Source of the DNA: Roseibium aestuarii
Lineage (GTDB): Bacteria > Pseudomonadota > Alphaproteobacteria > Rhizobiales > Stappiaceae
Assembly: GCF_008477545.1 (NCBI RefSeq)
Contig: NZ_VORA01000002.1
Location: 868,001 to 932,000, forward strand
DNA: 64,000 nucleotides
Direction: 5' to 3'
Part shown: piece after piece, positions 63,267 to 64,000 of the stretch
How the letters are laid out: each line of letters opens with the position of its first letter
How positions within the stretch are numbered: position 1 is the stretch's first letter
Program-made: the position numbers and the translations under genes
The notes under the pieces: generated by a model
The model's database searches: none
Told to the model about the DNA's origin: nothing
The model's input: only the letters and a program-made list of their open reading frames with translations

Positions 63267-63836
63267 ATGACCTCCACCTCCTCGTTTTCCGCCTTCCGCA
63301 ATTTCTCCCTCGGTGTGGGGCTGGCGGGCCTTGCCCTGGCCGTGCTGGCCAGCCCCGTGGAGGCCCACGGCCCCACCCGCCAGAAGGTGACGCTTTCCAC
63401 CGAAGTGGCCGCCACGCCCGACAAGGTCTGGGCGGTCGTCGGCAATTTCCAGGACATGAGCTGGCATCCGGCGGTGCACAGTTCCACCGGAACCGGCGAC
63501 AATGCACCCGGTGCCACCCGCGTGCTCACCCTCGGCGAAGAGGGCGGCCCGACCATCTCCGAAGAGCTCTACAAGTATGACGCGGCGAAGATGACCTATT
63601 CCTACCGGATCACCGACGTGAAGGTGGAGGTGCTGCCGGTCACGAACTACTCCTCCCATCTGACGGTGAAGCCGGTGGGCAGCGACCGGTCCCTGATCGA
63701 GTGGCGCGGCGCCTTCTATCGCGGCTATCCCAACAACGATCCGCCCGCGAACCTCAACGACGAGGCCGCCGTTGCCGCCGTGAGCGGCGTGTATCAGGGA
63801 GGGCTCGACGCCCTGAAGGCCCGGTTCGGTGACTAG
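63267..63836 (+). CDS. SRPBCC-family exported protein (MxaD-like)
   Basis: 189 residues: signal peptide (FSLGVGLAGLALAVLASPVEA) followed by a START/SRPBCC fold (KVTLSTEVAATPDKVWAVVGNFQDMSWHPAVHSSTGTG, ISEELYKYDAAKMTYSYRI, LIEWRGAFYR, VSGVYQGGLDALKARF). MxaD in methylotrophs is such a periplasmic protein and helps methanol dehydrogenase-cytochrome interaction; I infer a similar partner role with a PQQ dehydrogenase outside the window. ATG 63267 chosen to include the signal peptide. Overlaps the next gene by 8 bp. Confidence 0.85.
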   Translation: MTSTSSFSAFRNFSLGVGLAGLALAVLASPVEAHGPTRQKVTLSTEVAATPDKVWAVVGNFQDMSWHPAVHSSTGTGDNAPGATRVLTLGEEGGPTISEELYKYDAAKMTYSYRITDVKVEVLPVTNYSSHLTVKPVGSDRSLIEWRGAFYRGYPNNDPPANLNDEAAVAAVSGVYQGGLDALKARFGD

Positions 63837-64000
63837 AACGGTCAGGCGGCCCGCGCATCCCGGCGCAGGGTCCCGTACGTTGGTGGCGGCGGGCCTGATG
63901 ATCCTCGCCGTCACGTTTTCCTGCGCCCCCGCCTCGTCGGAAACCCTGATCATCACCAATCAGGGCAGCAATGACATCAGCGTGCTCGATCCGATGGATC
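63829..64000 (+). CDS. exported YVTN beta-propeller protein (partial, runs off the window)
   Basis: The frame opens at GTG 63829, overlapping the SRPBCC stop by 8 bp, and continues to the edge (57 residues). It has a basic start, a signal segment (VAAGLMILAVTFSCAPASS) and the first propeller repeat ETLIITNQGSNDISVLDPM. A second beta-propeller gene next to a PQQ-associated cluster is typical of alcohol-dehydrogenase loci. Rest unseen. Confidence 0.75.
   Translation, partial: MTRTVRRPAHPGAGSRTLVAAGLMILAVTFSCAPASSETLIITNQGSNDISVLDPMD

Noticed and set aside
1-64000. tRNA, rRNA, CRISPR, insertion sequences or prophage genes
   Set aside because: I looked for tRNA-like cloverleafs near gene gaps, regularly spaced repeats, transposase/integrase motifs and phage structural genes and saw none.

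Overview
The window is 64 kb of GC-rich chromosomal DNA, almost fully coding, with tightly packed operons and many 4-bp stop/start overlaps. Gene content points to an alphaproteobacterium, most likely Hyphomicrobiales (Stappia/Roseibium/Pannonibacter-like): a TAXI-TRAP transporter, heterotetrameric sarcosine oxidase with a GlxA-type regulator, several ABC uptake systems with their own regulators, the alphaproteobacterial DUF2126/transglutaminase/ATP-grasp operon, and a PQQ-dehydrogenase-associated ABC cluster with a Gfa protein. The taxonomic guess rests on gene content only. I see no rRNA, tRNA, insertion sequence, prophage, CRISPR array or replication origin; this is metabolic and transport territory rather than a mobile island.

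Layout. 1-5.9 kb (+): end of an unknown gene, class III aminotransferase, TAXI binding protein, fused TRAP permease, UspA protein. 6-11.6 kb (-): polyamine-type ABC importer (ATPase, two permeases, binding protein) followed by a YtcJ-like amidohydrolase. 11.7-14.1 kb (+): a palindrome-bearing gap, a DUF2946-like protein and a PepSY membrane protein. 14.2-19.3 kb (-): soxBDAG, divergent from a GlxA/AraC regulator and guanine deaminase (19.5-22.0 kb, +). 22-24 kb: SDR (-), PadR regulator plus DUF2218 protein (+). 24.0-29.4 kb (-): YtfQ-R-T-YjfF-like sugar ABC importer ending in its GntR regulator, divergent from purU (29.8 kb, +). 30.8-34.4 kb (-): RpiR regulator, amino-acid binding protein, N-acylamino-acid-racemase-like enolase and a GNAT acyltransferase, then an Lrp regulator. 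35.4-42.0 kb (+): transglutaminase-DUF2126, circularly permuted ATP-grasp/alpha-E, transglutaminase. 42-43.9 kb (-): YitT and LacI regulator. 44.1-55.4 kb (+): LacI-linked ABC sugar importer plus two TIM-barrel isomerases, two Gfo/Idh dehydrogenases, an aldo-keto reductase and a GH43 beta-xylosidase. 55.5-63.1 kb (-): Gfa, then an ABC cluster of the PQQ/lanthanide (lut-like) type with a NitT/TauT-type importer embedded in it; divergent from this, an SRPBCC (MxaD-like) protein and the start of a second beta-propeller gene that runs off the window.

Together the genes describe a scavenger of small nitrogenous and sugar substrates: polyamines, sarcosine (with PurU recycling one-carbon units), purines, amino-acid derivatives, furanose-type sugars and xylosides, plus alcohol/formaldehyde oxidation. 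The least understood parts, and the best candidates for new biology, are the 35.4-42.0 kb ATP-grasp/transglutaminase operon, the composite lut-like cluster at 56-63 kb, the RpiR-regulated acyltransferase/enolase operon at 31-34 kb, and the GH43/oxidoreductase pathway at 44-55 kb. Several candidate operators can be read directly: a 22-bp-period direct repeat in the sox/glxA gap, a 17-bp-period repeat before the PadR gene, and a LacI-type operator pair at 43.9 kb.
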